64,000 nucleotides of DNA, taken from assembly GCF_002362315.1 (NCBI RefSeq), contig NZ_MTZV01000006.1, positions 558,001-622,000 of the forward strand, read 5' to 3'. Of the stretch, positions 42,790 through 51,691 are shown piece after piece. This DNA is from Paraburkholderia acidicola. GTDB taxonomy: Bacteria > Pseudomonadota > Gammaproteobacteria > Burkholderiales > Burkholderiaceae. Positions within the stretch are counted from its first letter, which is position 1. Each line of letters begins with the position of its first letter. A program made the translations under genes and the position numbers. The notes under the pieces are model-generated. The model saw nothing but the letters and a program-made list of their open reading frames with translations, made no database searches and was not told the DNA's origin.

Positions 42790-43677
42790 CTACTCGCCCT
42801 TGTCCGCATAAAGCGCGTCAAGCCGGTCGAACCCAGGTTTGTCGACGAGCCGCTGACGCTCACCAAACGGCACGACCAGCGCGGGGTCCTCGTTCAGTTG
42901 CCCGTTATCGCGCAGTGCAGTCAGTGCGGTCTGCATACCCCTTACCGCGCCTTGCAAGGCGGCGTTCGCATACAGCACCACGCCATAACCCAACTGCTGC
43001 AACGCATCGCGCGAGAGCGTCGGCGTCTTTCCGCCGATCACGATATTGACCAGCTGCGGCGTAGCGAACAACCGCGGCAAACGTTCGACATCGGCCAGTG
43101 TTTCGGTCGCTTCGATAAAGAGAATATCGGCGCCCGCTTCGACAAAACGATGCGCGCGTTCGATTGCTGCATCGATACCGTGCACCGCGGCTGCGTCGGT
43201 ACGCGCGATGATCTGCAGATTCTCATCGGTGCGCGCGTCGACCGCTGCGCGAATCTTGCCGACCATCTCTCCCGTCGAGATCACTTCTTTCCCCGAGAAA
43301 TGTCCGCACTTCTTCGGCATCACCTGGTCTTCGAACTGGATCGCATCGGCACCCGATCGTTCAAGCGTACGCACCGTATGTCGCACGTTCAGCGCATTGC
43401 CAAAGCCCGTATCGGCATCGACGATGATCGGCAGCGACACCGCATCGCGCACCCACGCGGTGTGCTCGGCGATCTCGCGCAAGCCCACGAAGCCCAGGTC
43501 GGGCAGACCGAGCGACATGTTGGTCACGCCGGCGCCGGTCAGATAGATGGCCTCGAAACCGAGATCGGCGATGATCCGCGCACTCAGCGCGTTGAACGCA
43601 CCTGCGACGAGCAGTGCTTCGCGGGCAGCGACCTTGCGGCGAAACGCCGCGCGACGTACAGCGGTGGTATCGGACAT
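42790..43677 (-). CDS. Isocitrate lyase/PEP mutase-family carbon-carbon lyase
   Basis: A 295-residue enzyme of the PEP mutase/isocitrate lyase superfamily. The catalytic loop reads MPKKCGHFSGKEV, where Cys is the general acid of the lyase members (2-methylisocitrate lyase, dimethylmalate lyase). Metal-binding Asp residues lie in PIIVDADTGFGN and the Glu in AIQFEDQV. N-terminal LVAGAFNALSARIIADLGFEAIYLTGAG is typical. The reaction should be cleavage of a 2-hydroxy or 2-methyl malate-type acid to pyruvate and a second acid; the precise acid is not readable. The gene is divergent from the LysR gene at 43951 and upstream of the amidohydrolase, forming a probable two-gene catabolic unit. Confidence 0.85.
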   Translation of the reverse strand: MSDTTAVRRAAFRRKVAAREALLVAGAFNALSARIIADLGFEAIYLTGAGVTNMSLGLPDLGFVGLREIAEHTAWVRDAVSLPIIVDADTGFGNALNVRHTVRTLERSGADAIQFEDQVMPKKCGHFSGKEVISTGEMVGKIRAAVDARTDENLQIIARTDAAAVHGIDAAIERAHRFVEAGADILFIEATETLADVERLPRLFATPQLVNIVIGGKTPTLSRDALQQLGYGVVLYANAALQGAVRGMQTALTALRDNGQLNEDPALVVPFGERQRLVDKPGFDRLDALYADKGE

Positions 43678-43950
43678 ATCAGTGACTCATCGGTTGACAC
43701 GGGAAAGGGGAAGCCGCTCCGGCAGGAAGCGCGGATGCGGTCGATTCGGGCCGGACCTGATTCGAGCGGTGCACTGCCTGCCGATATTATGAACGAACAG
43801 GATAAACATCTACTATGGTTGAGATACTTATTCATACGGAGACGTTATGGACGTTCGGTCGACGTGTTTCGTCTAAACTGATCGCGCGCAAAAACGTATT
43901 CTGTCGCCACCGACACCGAACCACGGCTACCACCGCAACCCGACCAACCT

Positions 43951-44922
43951 ATGCAAAGCGGCATCCATTTCGATCTGAAAGCACTCGAGGTCTTCGTGGT
44001 GGTCGTCGAATCCGGCGGCATGACGGCAGCCGGGCAGCGGCTCGGTATCACGCAGTCTTCGGTTTCGCAGACGCTGTCGAACCTCGAACAGGCGCTCAAC
44101 CTGCAATTGCTCGACCGCTCGCAACGCCCGCCGATGCTCACACCAGGCGGGCGCCAGTTTTACAACCGCGCACGCACACTGCTCGGCGAAGCGCGCGATC
44201 TGAGCCAGGAGTTCTGCAAACCGCGCGGCGAACCGATCAAGCACATCCGCATCGCGCTCGTCGATTCACTCGCGACCAGCATCGGCGCCGGGTTGCTTGC
44301 GGCGATCCGGCTGCGTACGACGAACTGGTCGATGGTGACGGGACAGTCGCACCAGCACGCCGACGCGTTGCTGTCGCGACGCGTCGACATCATCGTGTCC
44401 GACGATCCGGTCGAAAAAAGCCCGCTGCTCTACCGCCAGCGCATTCTGCGCGAGCCGTTCGTGCTGGTGCTGCCGAGCAACTTCAAGGGATCGGTTCATT
44501 CGCTGCGCAATCTGCTCGTGGGCGGCGATTTCATTCGTTACAGCAACACGACCGTGATCGGCCGCAGTATCGAAACGCAACTGGAGAAATGGGGCATTCA
44601 GCCGCCGTTGCGCCTGCAACTCGATAACACGTTCGCGATCATGTCGCTGATCATGGCGAATGCCGGATGGACCATTACGACACCGCTATGCCTGCTGCAA
44701 TCGGGGTTGACCGAAGACAAGAAATTCTCGGAGGCGTTTCGCCTGTTCCCGATTCCGGGCGAGGAATTCTTCCGCGAACTGACGATGGTGGCGCGCGTCG
44801 ACGACTTGGGGCTTTTGCCGCAACAGCTGGCTGAAGACAGCATGCAGTTGCTGAAAACCAGCTTCCTGCCGATCATCGAAGCGAATGTGCCGTGGCTGTT
44901 GCCGTCGATCGTGCTGGGTTGA
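43951..44922 (+). CDS. LysR-family transcriptional regulator
   Basis: A 323-residue LysR protein. The helix-turn-helix is at residues about 10-65 (FDLKALEVFVVVVESGGMTAAGQRLGITQSSVSQTLSNLEQ). The effector domain follows from about 95, with VDIIVSDDPVE and ANAGWTITTPLCLL. The start codon at 43951 gives a normal N-terminus with nine residues before the first helix. It is divergent from the PEP mutase-family lyase gene across a 273-base gap, so it probably activates that gene and the amidohydrolase. The NTF2-like gene follows 28 bases downstream and may be cotranscribed. Confidence 0.9.
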   Translation: MQSGIHFDLKALEVFVVVVESGGMTAAGQRLGITQSSVSQTLSNLEQALNLQLLDRSQRPPMLTPGGRQFYNRARTLLGEARDLSQEFCKPRGEPIKHIRIALVDSLATSIGAGLLAAIRLRTTNWSMVTGQSHQHADALLSRRVDIIVSDDPVEKSPLLYRQRILREPFVLVLPSNFKGSVHSLRNLLVGGDFIRYSNTTVIGRSIETQLEKWGIQPPLRLQLDNTFAIMSLIMANAGWTITTPLCLLQSGLTEDKKFSEAFRLFPIPGEEFFRELTMVARVDDLGLLPQQLAEDSMQLLKTSFLPIIEANVPWLLPSIVLG

Positions 44923-44950
44923 ACAATCAATACTCAAACCGGAGAACAAC

Positions 44951-45325
44951 ATGGAAATCCCCAACATCCATCAAGCCCTGCAGATCTACTTCGACGTCAT
45001 GTACGAATGCGATCTTGAGAAGTTCGATCAGATTTTTCATCCGACCAGTTCGCTGTTCGGAATGGAAGACGGCAATTTCAGCCTGCGGCCGTTTGCTCAA
45101 TATCGCGCGGAGATTGCCGTGCGCAAACCGCCCAAAAGCGTGGCGCAGCCTCGTATCGATAGCGTCTTGCAGATCAGCGTGTTGTCACCCGAGATGGCGT
45201 TCGCGCAGGTGCGTGTGCGGATCTTCGAGAAGATCTTTATCGATAACCTCAACCTGCTGAAGTTCGATGGCAAGTGGATGATCGTGGCGAAGATCTTTCA
45301 CCATGCCGAGACGGTTGCAATGTAG
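44951..45325 (+). CDS. NTF2-like/lumazine-binding-type small protein
   Basis: A 124-residue cytoplasmic protein starting MEIPNIHQALQIYFDVMY, chosen because GGAG sits eight bases upstream; the longer frame overlaps lysR. The pattern of an N-terminal helix, FDQIFHPTSSLFGM, and alternating strands ending LNLLKFDGKWMIVAKIFHHAE is that of the NTF2-like cone fold, in the group annotated as putative lumazine-binding proteins. Such proteins bind or isomerise small organic molecules, often in catabolic clusters. It ends only 3 bases before the convergent M81 hydrolase stop. Possible role: handling the substrate of the lyase/amidohydrolase pathway. Confidence 0.8.
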   Translation: MEIPNIHQALQIYFDVMYECDLEKFDQIFHPTSSLFGMEDGNFSLRPFAQYRAEIAVRKPPKSVAQPRIDSVLQISVLSPEMAFAQVRVRIFEKIFIDNLNLLKFDGKWMIVAKIFHHAETVAM

Positions 45326-45328
45326 AAC

Positions 45329-46822
45329 TCACAGCAACACGACACCCGGCCGCAACTTCTCATAGCGCAACTGCCGCAGGTCGGCGATGTTGATCCCTGA
45401 GGCGGCTACCATCAGAATCTCGTCGGCGAGCGCGGCGAAGTCCGCGCGAAAATGCACCGAGCTTTTCAACACGAGAATGCGGTAATCGGCGGGATTCGCG
45501 CCGACATGGCGGAACATCGCCTGATCGGCGGCCTGCTGTTTGCGGCTCGACACCACGATATCGATGCCTTCCGGCCCACCGCAACGCACGCGCACCATCG
45601 GTCCAAGGTCCATCTGGCAGCCCAGATAGAACGGTCCTGTGCCGATAAAGCGACCGTTGCCGAGCCCTAGCACCTCGAAGGGTCCTTGCAGCGGCGGCGC
45701 ATCGGTTTCCGCGCTTGAGCTACTGTTCGAACCGCCTAGCGACACATCGATAACCGCACCGATACCCGCCCTCGTTGCCACTTCGGCGAACACCGGATCG
45801 CACAGCACGCCCGCACACACCCGCTGCGCGTTTTGCCGCAACAGTTCGTGCAGCAGATCGGTAGTATTGCCTGCACCTCCGCCGCCCGGATTGTCGTGTG
45901 TGTCGGCAAGGATCACGCGGCCCGTGCCAGGTTGCCGCGTATGCGCGAGCGCATGTTCAACCGCTGCGGCAGGTGCATGCAGACGTCCGCCAAACGCCGC
46001 CTGGCTCGCGAGCACCGCTTCGGTCAGACGCTCAACTGCAATATCGAGCGCAGCCGGATCGCTGCCATACGCAATCACGCTCGGACCGCTGTAGTAGATA
46101 TCGGCGAGCGGGAAGCCGGGTACAAAATCGATCGTCGATACGTGCGCGGATTCAAGCGATTCGCTCAGCGCGACGAGGCCACGCATCGGCTCGCTCAACG
46201 TGCTTTGCCATGGCATCGGAATCAGAAACGGCAATTGACGATAACGCTTGCAAAGCACCTCCCCCTGCAGCAACCGGTTGAGCAGCACACATGCGCGCCG
46301 CCCGGTCTGCGCCATGTCGACATGCGGATAGGTGCGGTAGGCAACGAAGCCGCTTGCGTGCTCGATCATCGTTGGCGTGATGTTTGCGTGAAAGTCGAGC
46401 GCAGCGACAATCGGCAGCGTGTCGCCCACGCGTTGCCGCAAACGCCGCAGCAACTCGCCCTCGCCGTCCTGCAGATGCTCGCTCACCATCGCGCCGTGCA
46501 GATCGAGAAAGAGCGCATCCAGCGGCCCGGCATCGCGGATCATCCGGTCGAGCATGAAGGCGATCGCTTCGAACGCGTCGTCGGTGACGACGCCGCACGG
46601 GTTCGCCGAGGCCCACAGCAGTGGGACCAGCTCATGAGCCCTGCGCGCTGCCTCGATGAAACCATCGATCGCCAGATTCACGCCCGCCACCGCATCGAAC
46701 ATCTCGTCGCCGACCAGCAATCCTGGCCAGGCGTCGGCTTCGACAAACGTACTAAAGCGTGCGCGACTCGACGCGAAGGTATTCGTCTCGTGCAAGAAGC
46801 CCGCGATCCCGATCCTTGCCAC
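45329..46822 (-). CDS. M81/MlrC-family metallohydrolase
   Basis: A 497-residue protein of the M81 family, whose best-known member MlrC hydrolyses linearised microcystin. Family segments are clear: IGIAGFLHETNTFAS at the N-terminus, DALFLDLHGAMVSEHLQDGEGELL, DFHANIT, ADTHDNPGGGGAGNTTDLL and VLKSSVHFRADF near the end. The His and Asp residues in these are the probable zinc ligands. The start is a GTG at 46822 after GGGAGA. Most M81 proteins in proteobacteria are not toxin-degrading enzymes but sit in amine or amide catabolic clusters. Here it follows an alcohol dehydrogenase, an aldehyde dehydrogenase and a GS-like ligase, which suggests it cleaves an amide product of that pathway. Confidence 0.88.
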   Translation of the reverse strand: MARIGIAGFLHETNTFASSRARFSTFVEADAWPGLLVGDEMFDAVAGVNLAIDGFIEAARRAHELVPLLWASANPCGVVTDDAFEAIAFMLDRMIRDAGPLDALFLDLHGAMVSEHLQDGEGELLRRLRQRVGDTLPIVAALDFHANITPTMIEHASGFVAYRTYPHVDMAQTGRRACVLLNRLLQGEVLCKRYRQLPFLIPMPWQSTLSEPMRGLVALSESLESAHVSTIDFVPGFPLADIYYSGPSVIAYGSDPAALDIAVERLTEAVLASQAAFGGRLHAPAAAVEHALAHTRQPGTGRVILADTHDNPGGGGAGNTTDLLHELLRQNAQRVCAGVLCDPVFAEVATRAGIGAVIDVSLGGSNSSSSAETDAPPLQGPFEVLGLGNGRFIGTGPFYLGCQMDLGPMVRVRCGGPEGIDIVVSSRKQQAADQAMFRHVGANPADYRILVLKSSVHFRADFAALADEILMVAASGINIADLRQLRYEKLRPGVVLL

Positions 46823-46861
46823 ACGATCTCCCGATAAACACCCTATCCAAGACCACCCAAG

Positions 46862-48025
46862 TCACAGCGATCCGTTCACTGCCGCGACGAAAATCTGGCT
46901 GTACTCGTCGGCGGTGAACTGGATCGGATTCGTACCAGACGAACCGTCAGCTACCGCCATTGCGCCGACCTTCGCCGCCTGGCTCGCATCGATGCCGATC
47001 TCCTGCAGCGTGTGCGGAATCTCGAGCGTGTCGCGCATCGACAGCACCCAGTCGAGGAACGTGCCGAACGATGGCGAAGCGAGTTCGAGGTAGCGCGCGA
47101 GCAATTCGATGCGCTCGGCGATCACGGACTCGTTGGCCTTCAGCACGTAAGGCATGAGGATCGCGTTCAGCAGACCGTGGTGCGCGTCATACAACGCGCC
47201 GAGCGGATGCGCGAGCGCATGCATGCCACCGAGCCCACGTTGAAACGCCGTAGCCCCCATGCTCGAGGCGACCAGCATCTGCAGACGCGCCTCGATATCG
47301 TGGCCGTCCCGGACCGCGCGCGGCAGGAACTGCTTGATCAGCCGGATGCCTTCGACGGCGATGCCTGCCGCCATCGGGTGATAGAACGGCGAGCAATACG
47401 CTTCGAGGTTGTGCGACAGCGCATCCATACCGGTCGCTGCGGTCAGCTTCGCGGGCAGACCGACGGTCAGCTCAGGATCGAGAATCACGACCGCCGGCAG
47501 CATGCGCGCGTGGAAGATGATGCGCTTAACGTGCGCGCTGTCGTCGGTGATCACCGAGGCGCGGCCCACTTCCGAACCGGTCCCGGCCGTCGTCGGAACC
47601 GCGACCACCGGGGCCATGCCAGCCACGTTCACGCGCAGATAGTTATCGCCGACGTCTTCGAAGTCCCATAGCGGACGATCCTGCCCAACCATCAATGCGA
47701 CAGCCTTGGCCGCATCCAGTGCCGAACCGCCACCGAATGCAATCACGCCATCATGGCCACCGGCCTTGTAGGCCGCCACACCGTCGTCGACGTTCTTGCC
47801 GGTCGGATTGCCCTTGATCTGGTGAAACAGTCCGCTTTCAAGACCATCGGCGCGGCACTGTTGCAGCACGTCATTGATGAGCGGTAGCGACGCGAGCCCC
47901 GGATCGGTGATCAGCAGCGGCTTGCGCATGCCGAGGCTCTTGCACCATTGCGACAGTTCGCGGACACGGCCCGCGCCGACCTTGACCGCGGTCGGGTAAT
48001 TCCAGTTTGCTGACGGAAGTGACAT
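46862..48025 (-). CDS. Iron-containing (group III) alcohol dehydrogenase
   Basis: A 387-residue NAD(P)-dependent enzyme of the iron-containing alcohol dehydrogenase family. The cofactor motif GGGSALDAAK is near residue 97 and TTAGTGSEVGRASVI near 143. Metal ligands lie in TGMDALSHNLEAYCS and GGMHALAHPLGALYDAHHG. Relatives oxidise short-chain alcohols or hydroxy acids in the cytoplasm. The start follows AAGGAA. It sits 33 bases after the aldehyde dehydrogenase and 39 bases before the M81 gene, all on the minus strand, so an alcohol-to-aldehyde-to-acid sequence is likely within one operon. Confidence 0.93.
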   Translation of the reverse strand: MSLPSANWNYPTAVKVGAGRVRELSQWCKSLGMRKPLLITDPGLASLPLINDVLQQCRADGLESGLFHQIKGNPTGKNVDDGVAAYKAGGHDGVIAFGGGSALDAAKAVALMVGQDRPLWDFEDVGDNYLRVNVAGMAPVVAVPTTAGTGSEVGRASVITDDSAHVKRIIFHARMLPAVVILDPELTVGLPAKLTAATGMDALSHNLEAYCSPFYHPMAAGIAVEGIRLIKQFLPRAVRDGHDIEARLQMLVASSMGATAFQRGLGGMHALAHPLGALYDAHHGLLNAILMPYVLKANESVIAERIELLARYLELASPSFGTFLDWVLSMRDTLEIPHTLQEIGIDASQAAKVGAMAVADGSSGTNPIQFTADEYSQIFVAAVNGSL

Positions 48026-48058
48026 GGTGATTCCTTCAATGGCGCTCAGAGTGGCGCT

Positions 48059-49450
48059 TTAGATACGTGTTTTCAGATGAAACGACTTGGGCCGCGTCAG
48101 ATGTTCGTAGCCGATCGCCGACAGCGTCGCGCCGCGCCCGGTTTGCTTCACACCGGTCCACGCGAGCGCAGGGTCGAGGTAGTCGCAGCGGTTCATGAAG
48201 AAGGTGCCGGTTTCCACGCGACGGCCGATTGATAGTGCAGCGTCTTCATCGGTGGTGAACACAGCGGCGGTTAAGCCGTAAGGGCTGTCGTTCATCAGTT
48301 CGATCGCGTGCTCGTCGCCCGATACCGGCATGATGCCGACCACCGGCCCGAAGCATTCGTCGTTCATCAGCTTCATGCCGTGGTTCACATCGACGAACAC
48401 GCCCGGCGCCACATACGGTGTACCGGCTCGCGACAAACCGAACTGCGCTTCATCGATCAGATTGCGCGCGCCTTTCGCCAGCGCTTCACCGACGATCGTT
48501 CGAACCTCGTCGGCTGCGGCCGTGCGCACCACCGGGCCGAGCGTGGTGTCCGCATCGAGCGGATTGCCGAGCACGTACTGCTTCGTCAGCGCCACCGCGC
48601 GCTCGACGAAATCGTCGTACAACGCCTGCGCAACGTAGATGCGCTGAATGCCGCAGCACGACTGCCCCGAGTTGAAGAACGCGCCGTCCACCAGCGTCTC
48701 CACCGCGTGATCAAGCTGTGCATCGGCACGCACGTAAGCCGGATCGTTGCCGCCCAGCTCCAGTCCGACGCCGATAAAGCGCCCCGCCGATGCTTCCTCG
48801 ACCGACCGGCCGCCACGCACCGAACCGGTAAAGGCGACGAAGCCGATCTCGTCCGCGCGAATCAGTCTTTGCACGCGCTCATGGTCGAGATGCAGAAACT
48901 GGAACACACCTTCGGGCACACCCGCCGCGACGAAGGCCTGATAGATCAGTTCGGCGCACAGCGGTGTCTGGTCCGAGTGCTTGAGAATCACCGTATTGCC
49001 TGCCAGCAGCGCCGGTACGATGCTGTTCACGGCCGTCAGCAGCGGGTAGTTCCATGGCGCGATCGTCAGCACGACGCCGACCGGATCGCGTGCGATAAAG
49101 CGCGTAAACCCGTCTTGCGGCGCGACCTGCACCGGTTTCAACGACTCTTCGGCAATCGCGATCATGTGCCGCGCACGCGCCGCGAAACCGTCGACTTCGC
49201 CGGGCGTATACCGCAACGGCCGTCCCATCTGTCGCGTGATCGCCTCGGCAATCACGGCCTTGTTCGCGACGAAATGCTCGACCGCGCTACCGATCACCGC
49301 CATCCGTTCCTTCAACGGCACATCGCGCCACGCCTTCTGTGCTGATTGCGCACGTTGCAGTGTCTGCGCGATCTGCGACTCGCTCGCATACGGACGACGC
49401 ACGTATTCGCTGCCGTCGATCGGGCTAAGAGTAATGAGTTCCTGTTTCAT
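48059..49450 (-). CDS. Aldehyde dehydrogenase family protein
   Basis: A 463-residue NAD(P)-dependent aldehyde dehydrogenase. The catalytic Cys is in NSGQSCCGIQRIY (the first Cys of the pair aligns with the family nucleophile), the general base Glu in GLELGGNDPAYV, and the cofactor-binding GSVRGGRSVEE follows VAFTGS. WNYPLLTAVNSIVPALLAGN and a late EMFFMNRCDYLDP-like segment (TFFMNRCDYL) complete the pattern. Length is at the lower end for the family. It starts 13 bases after the GS-like gene ends, and is followed by the iron alcohol dehydrogenase. It probably oxidises the aldehyde made from an amino alcohol or its gamma-glutamyl derivative. Confidence 0.92.
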   Translation of the reverse strand: MKQELITLSPIDGSEYVRRPYASESQIAQTLQRAQSAQKAWRDVPLKERMAVIGSAVEHFVANKAVIAEAITRQMGRPLRYTPGEVDGFAARARHMIAIAEESLKPVQVAPQDGFTRFIARDPVGVVLTIAPWNYPLLTAVNSIVPALLAGNTVILKHSDQTPLCAELIYQAFVAAGVPEGVFQFLHLDHERVQRLIRADEIGFVAFTGSVRGGRSVEEASAGRFIGVGLELGGNDPAYVRADAQLDHAVETLVDGAFFNSGQSCCGIQRIYVAQALYDDFVERAVALTKQYVLGNPLDADTTLGPVVRTAAADEVRTIVGEALAKGARNLIDEAQFGLSRAGTPYVAPGVFVDVNHGMKLMNDECFGPVVGIMPVSGDEHAIELMNDSPYGLTAAVFTTDEDAALSIGRRVETGTFFMNRCDYLDPALAWTGVKQTGRGATLSAIGYEHLTRPKSFHLKTRI

Positions 49451-49463
49451 GAGTAGAGTCGCT

Positions 49464-50873
49464 TCAGATGATTTCGAAGTAGCGGGCCAGTTCCCAATCG
49501 GTCACGTGCCGGCGGAATTGACGATCTTCCCATTCGCGGGTGGCCGCGAAATGTTCGACGAACGCTTCACCGAACAAGGTCTGCGCCGCCTGCGACTGGC
49601 GCAGCCGCTGCGCCGATTCCCACAGCGTGCACGGCAGCTTCAGATGATCGGGAAATGTCTGTGTATACGCGTTGCCTGTGACGATCGTGTCGGGCTCGAG
49701 CGCCTGTTCGATGCCGTACAGACCTGCGCCTAGCGCGGCGGCCAGTGCGATGTATGGATTGGCATCGGCGGAACCGATGCGCACTTCGATACGCTGCGAC
49801 TTCTCCGAGCCCGGAATCAACCGCAAGGCCGTGGTCCGGTTCTCGACGCCCCAGGTGGCATCGAGCGGCGCCCAGTAGCCAGGTACCAGCCGCGAATAGC
49901 TGTTCACCGTTTGCGCGTACATCGCCATGAATTCGGGCAGATAACGCTGCACACCCGCCATGAACGAGCCCTGCCGGACGCTCATGTTGTAGGGACGGCT
50001 GTCGTCGTGGAACACGGACTCGCCGGTGCGTGCGTCGCGCAACGACAGATGGATATGGCCGCTTTGCCCGGGATATTCGTGCGACCACTTCGCCATGAAG
50101 GTCGCCATCAGCTTGTTCTTCTGCGCGAGTGCCTTCGTGAAGGTCTTGAACAGCATTGCTTTGTCAGCGGCATCGGCGGCGTTATCGACGGCGATCGCCG
50201 CTTCGAGAACGCCCGGGCCGGTTTCGGTGTGCAGCCCTTCGATCGCCATGTCCATCTGCTCGCACATGTCGAGCAACTGGCGGTAGAAATCGCCTTCGAC
50301 CGTGCTGCGCAAAACCGAGTAGCCGAAATTGCCCGGCGTCCAGGTCTTCAGGTTGCGGTAGTTTTTCTCGCGTATCGAGTGCGGTGTTTCCTCGAACATG
50401 AAGAACTCGTATTCGAGTGCGGCGAACGCGTCGAAGCCCATGTCCGCGGCACGCTTTAACACGCGATGCAGCAGCCGGCGCGGACACACCGGTTCGGCGT
50501 CGCCGGTGAATTCGGCCAGGAAGAACAGCATGTCTTCACCATCGCCGGGCTCGAGCGGCAAACGCCGGCAGCTCTCCGGGACGATGCGCACCATCGCGTC
50601 CGGATAGGCCGTGTGCCAGCCGGTGTAGCGCGTGTTGTCGTACATCTGATCGTCCAGATCCCAGCCCAGCACGACGTTGCAGAAGCCGAAGCCGGCCTTC
50701 AGCGCACCGAGAAACTTGTCCTTACGCAGATACTTGCCGCGCAAAACGCCGTCGATATCCGACATGCCGACCTTGATATGCGTCAGACGGCTTGCTTCCA
50801 CCAGGCGTATGGCGTCCTCCGCCGTCTTGATCGCCCGCTCGGGCCTCGCGTGCTCATTCGCGTGCTGATTCAT
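49464..50873 (-). CDS. Glutamine synthetase-like gamma-glutamyl-amine ligase
   Basis: A 469-residue member of the type I glutamine synthetase fold. Metal- and glutamate-binding segments are present: FAALEYEFFMFEE, HTETGPGVLEAAI, HEYPGQSGHIHLSL, ENRTTALRLIPG and RIEVRIGSADANPY. It lacks the adenylylation-loop segment of true GlnA and matches the PuuA/IpuC group that joins glutamate to an amine using ATP. The start at 50873 follows GGAG. It heads a four-gene minus-strand operon with aldehyde dehydrogenase, iron alcohol dehydrogenase and an M81 hydrolase; no putrescine oxidase (PuuB) is present. An alcohol-bearing amine is therefore a better candidate substrate than putrescine. Confidence 0.87.
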   Translation of the reverse strand: MNQHANEHARPERAIKTAEDAIRLVEASRLTHIKVGMSDIDGVLRGKYLRKDKFLGALKAGFGFCNVVLGWDLDDQMYDNTRYTGWHTAYPDAMVRIVPESCRRLPLEPGDGEDMLFFLAEFTGDAEPVCPRRLLHRVLKRAADMGFDAFAALEYEFFMFEETPHSIREKNYRNLKTWTPGNFGYSVLRSTVEGDFYRQLLDMCEQMDMAIEGLHTETGPGVLEAAIAVDNAADAADKAMLFKTFTKALAQKNKLMATFMAKWSHEYPGQSGHIHLSLRDARTGESVFHDDSRPYNMSVRQGSFMAGVQRYLPEFMAMYAQTVNSYSRLVPGYWAPLDATWGVENRTTALRLIPGSEKSQRIEVRIGSADANPYIALAAALGAGLYGIEQALEPDTIVTGNAYTQTFPDHLKLPCTLWESAQRLRQSQAAQTLFGEAFVEHFAATREWEDRQFRRHVTDWELARYFEII

Positions 50874-51160
50874 GAACAGTCTCCGGATAGTTGATTTCTT
50901 GTCGAATGTGGGTGCTGCATGGCCGGCGAGGGCTCATCGTAGAAACGGGCCTTATCCGCTTCAACAACAATCAGTATCGGTTATGGAGAGGATCGCATTG
51001 CGTAATACTCGTAGTCCGACCCCGCCTTGAGCCCCATCCGAACCTTGTATCCCCCTGGCCGAACGACGGCACGCGGCTCCCATTCACGGAAAATGACGGG
51101 TCGTACCGCAGCGGCTGCAACTGGCACGACATTACGCTCGACACCTGACAGGAGGGAGAC

Positions 51161-51691
51161 ATGGCAAACAGCCAGACTGGACAAAAACGCATCCCGTTCG
51201 CCTTTATGGCGGTTGGCATCATGTTCTCGGTCATCGGTGTGGTGCTGCTCGGCGCGGCCATCTGGACCTTCCGGCATCAATACAAGCCGTCGACACCTCT
51301 CATGATCCTCGTAGGGTTCAGTTGGGCGCTGTTCGCGATGGTGATCTCGATGGTGCTGGCGCTGCCCGGCGCGAACGCCAGCGGCCGAACGCGGCGGCGC
51401 ACCGGCACCGTATCCACCTCGGATCCCTCGCCGCTACCCGGTCAGATGCGCCCCGGCGTGACGGGGCCTGGTGTCGAGATCGAAAGCGAAGCGACGATCA
51501 CGGCAGGCAGCCCCCTGCCCGCACTCTGGCTCGGCGTCGCATCGATCGGGCTGGCCGCGACCTCGGTGCTGTTTTATGTGGACGGTCGGGCAACGGGCCT
51601 CGGCACCCTGATCGGCCTGATCCTCGCGTTCTTCATCATGAGCTGGGCGACGAAAGCGTGGCCACGCGCCCGCTCTGAGACACCGGAATGA
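51161..51691 (+). CDS. Small inner-membrane protein of unknown function (4 TM)
   Basis: A 176-residue protein with four predicted membrane helices, at about 12-35 (FAFMAVGIMFSVIGVVLLG), 47-70, 124-143 and 147-165 (LGTLIGLILAFFIMSWAT). Between helices 2 and 3 is a loop of about 55 residues rich in Arg, Pro, Ser and Thr. A strong ribosome-binding site, AGGAGGGAG, lies before the ATG at 51161. It stands alone, divergent from the GS-like gene across 287 bases. I do not recognise a family. Confidence 0.75.
   Translation: MANSQTGQKRIPFAFMAVGIMFSVIGVVLLGAAIWTFRHQYKPSTPLMILVGFSWALFAMVISMVLALPGANASGRTRRRTGTVSTSDPSPLPGQMRPGVTGPGVEIESEATITAGSPLPALWLGVASIGLAATSVLFYVDGRATGLGTLIGLILAFFIMSWATKAWPRARSETPE

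Noticed and set aside
45329..46822. Microcystin-degrading MlrC
   Set aside because: The family match is clear but no mlrA, mlrB or mlrD gene is near, and the operon context is amine or alcohol catabolism.
49464..50873. Housekeeping glutamine synthetase GlnA or PuuA for putrescine
   Set aside because: It lacks the adenylylation-loop pattern and nitrogen-regulation neighbours, and no PuuB/PuuD partners are present.
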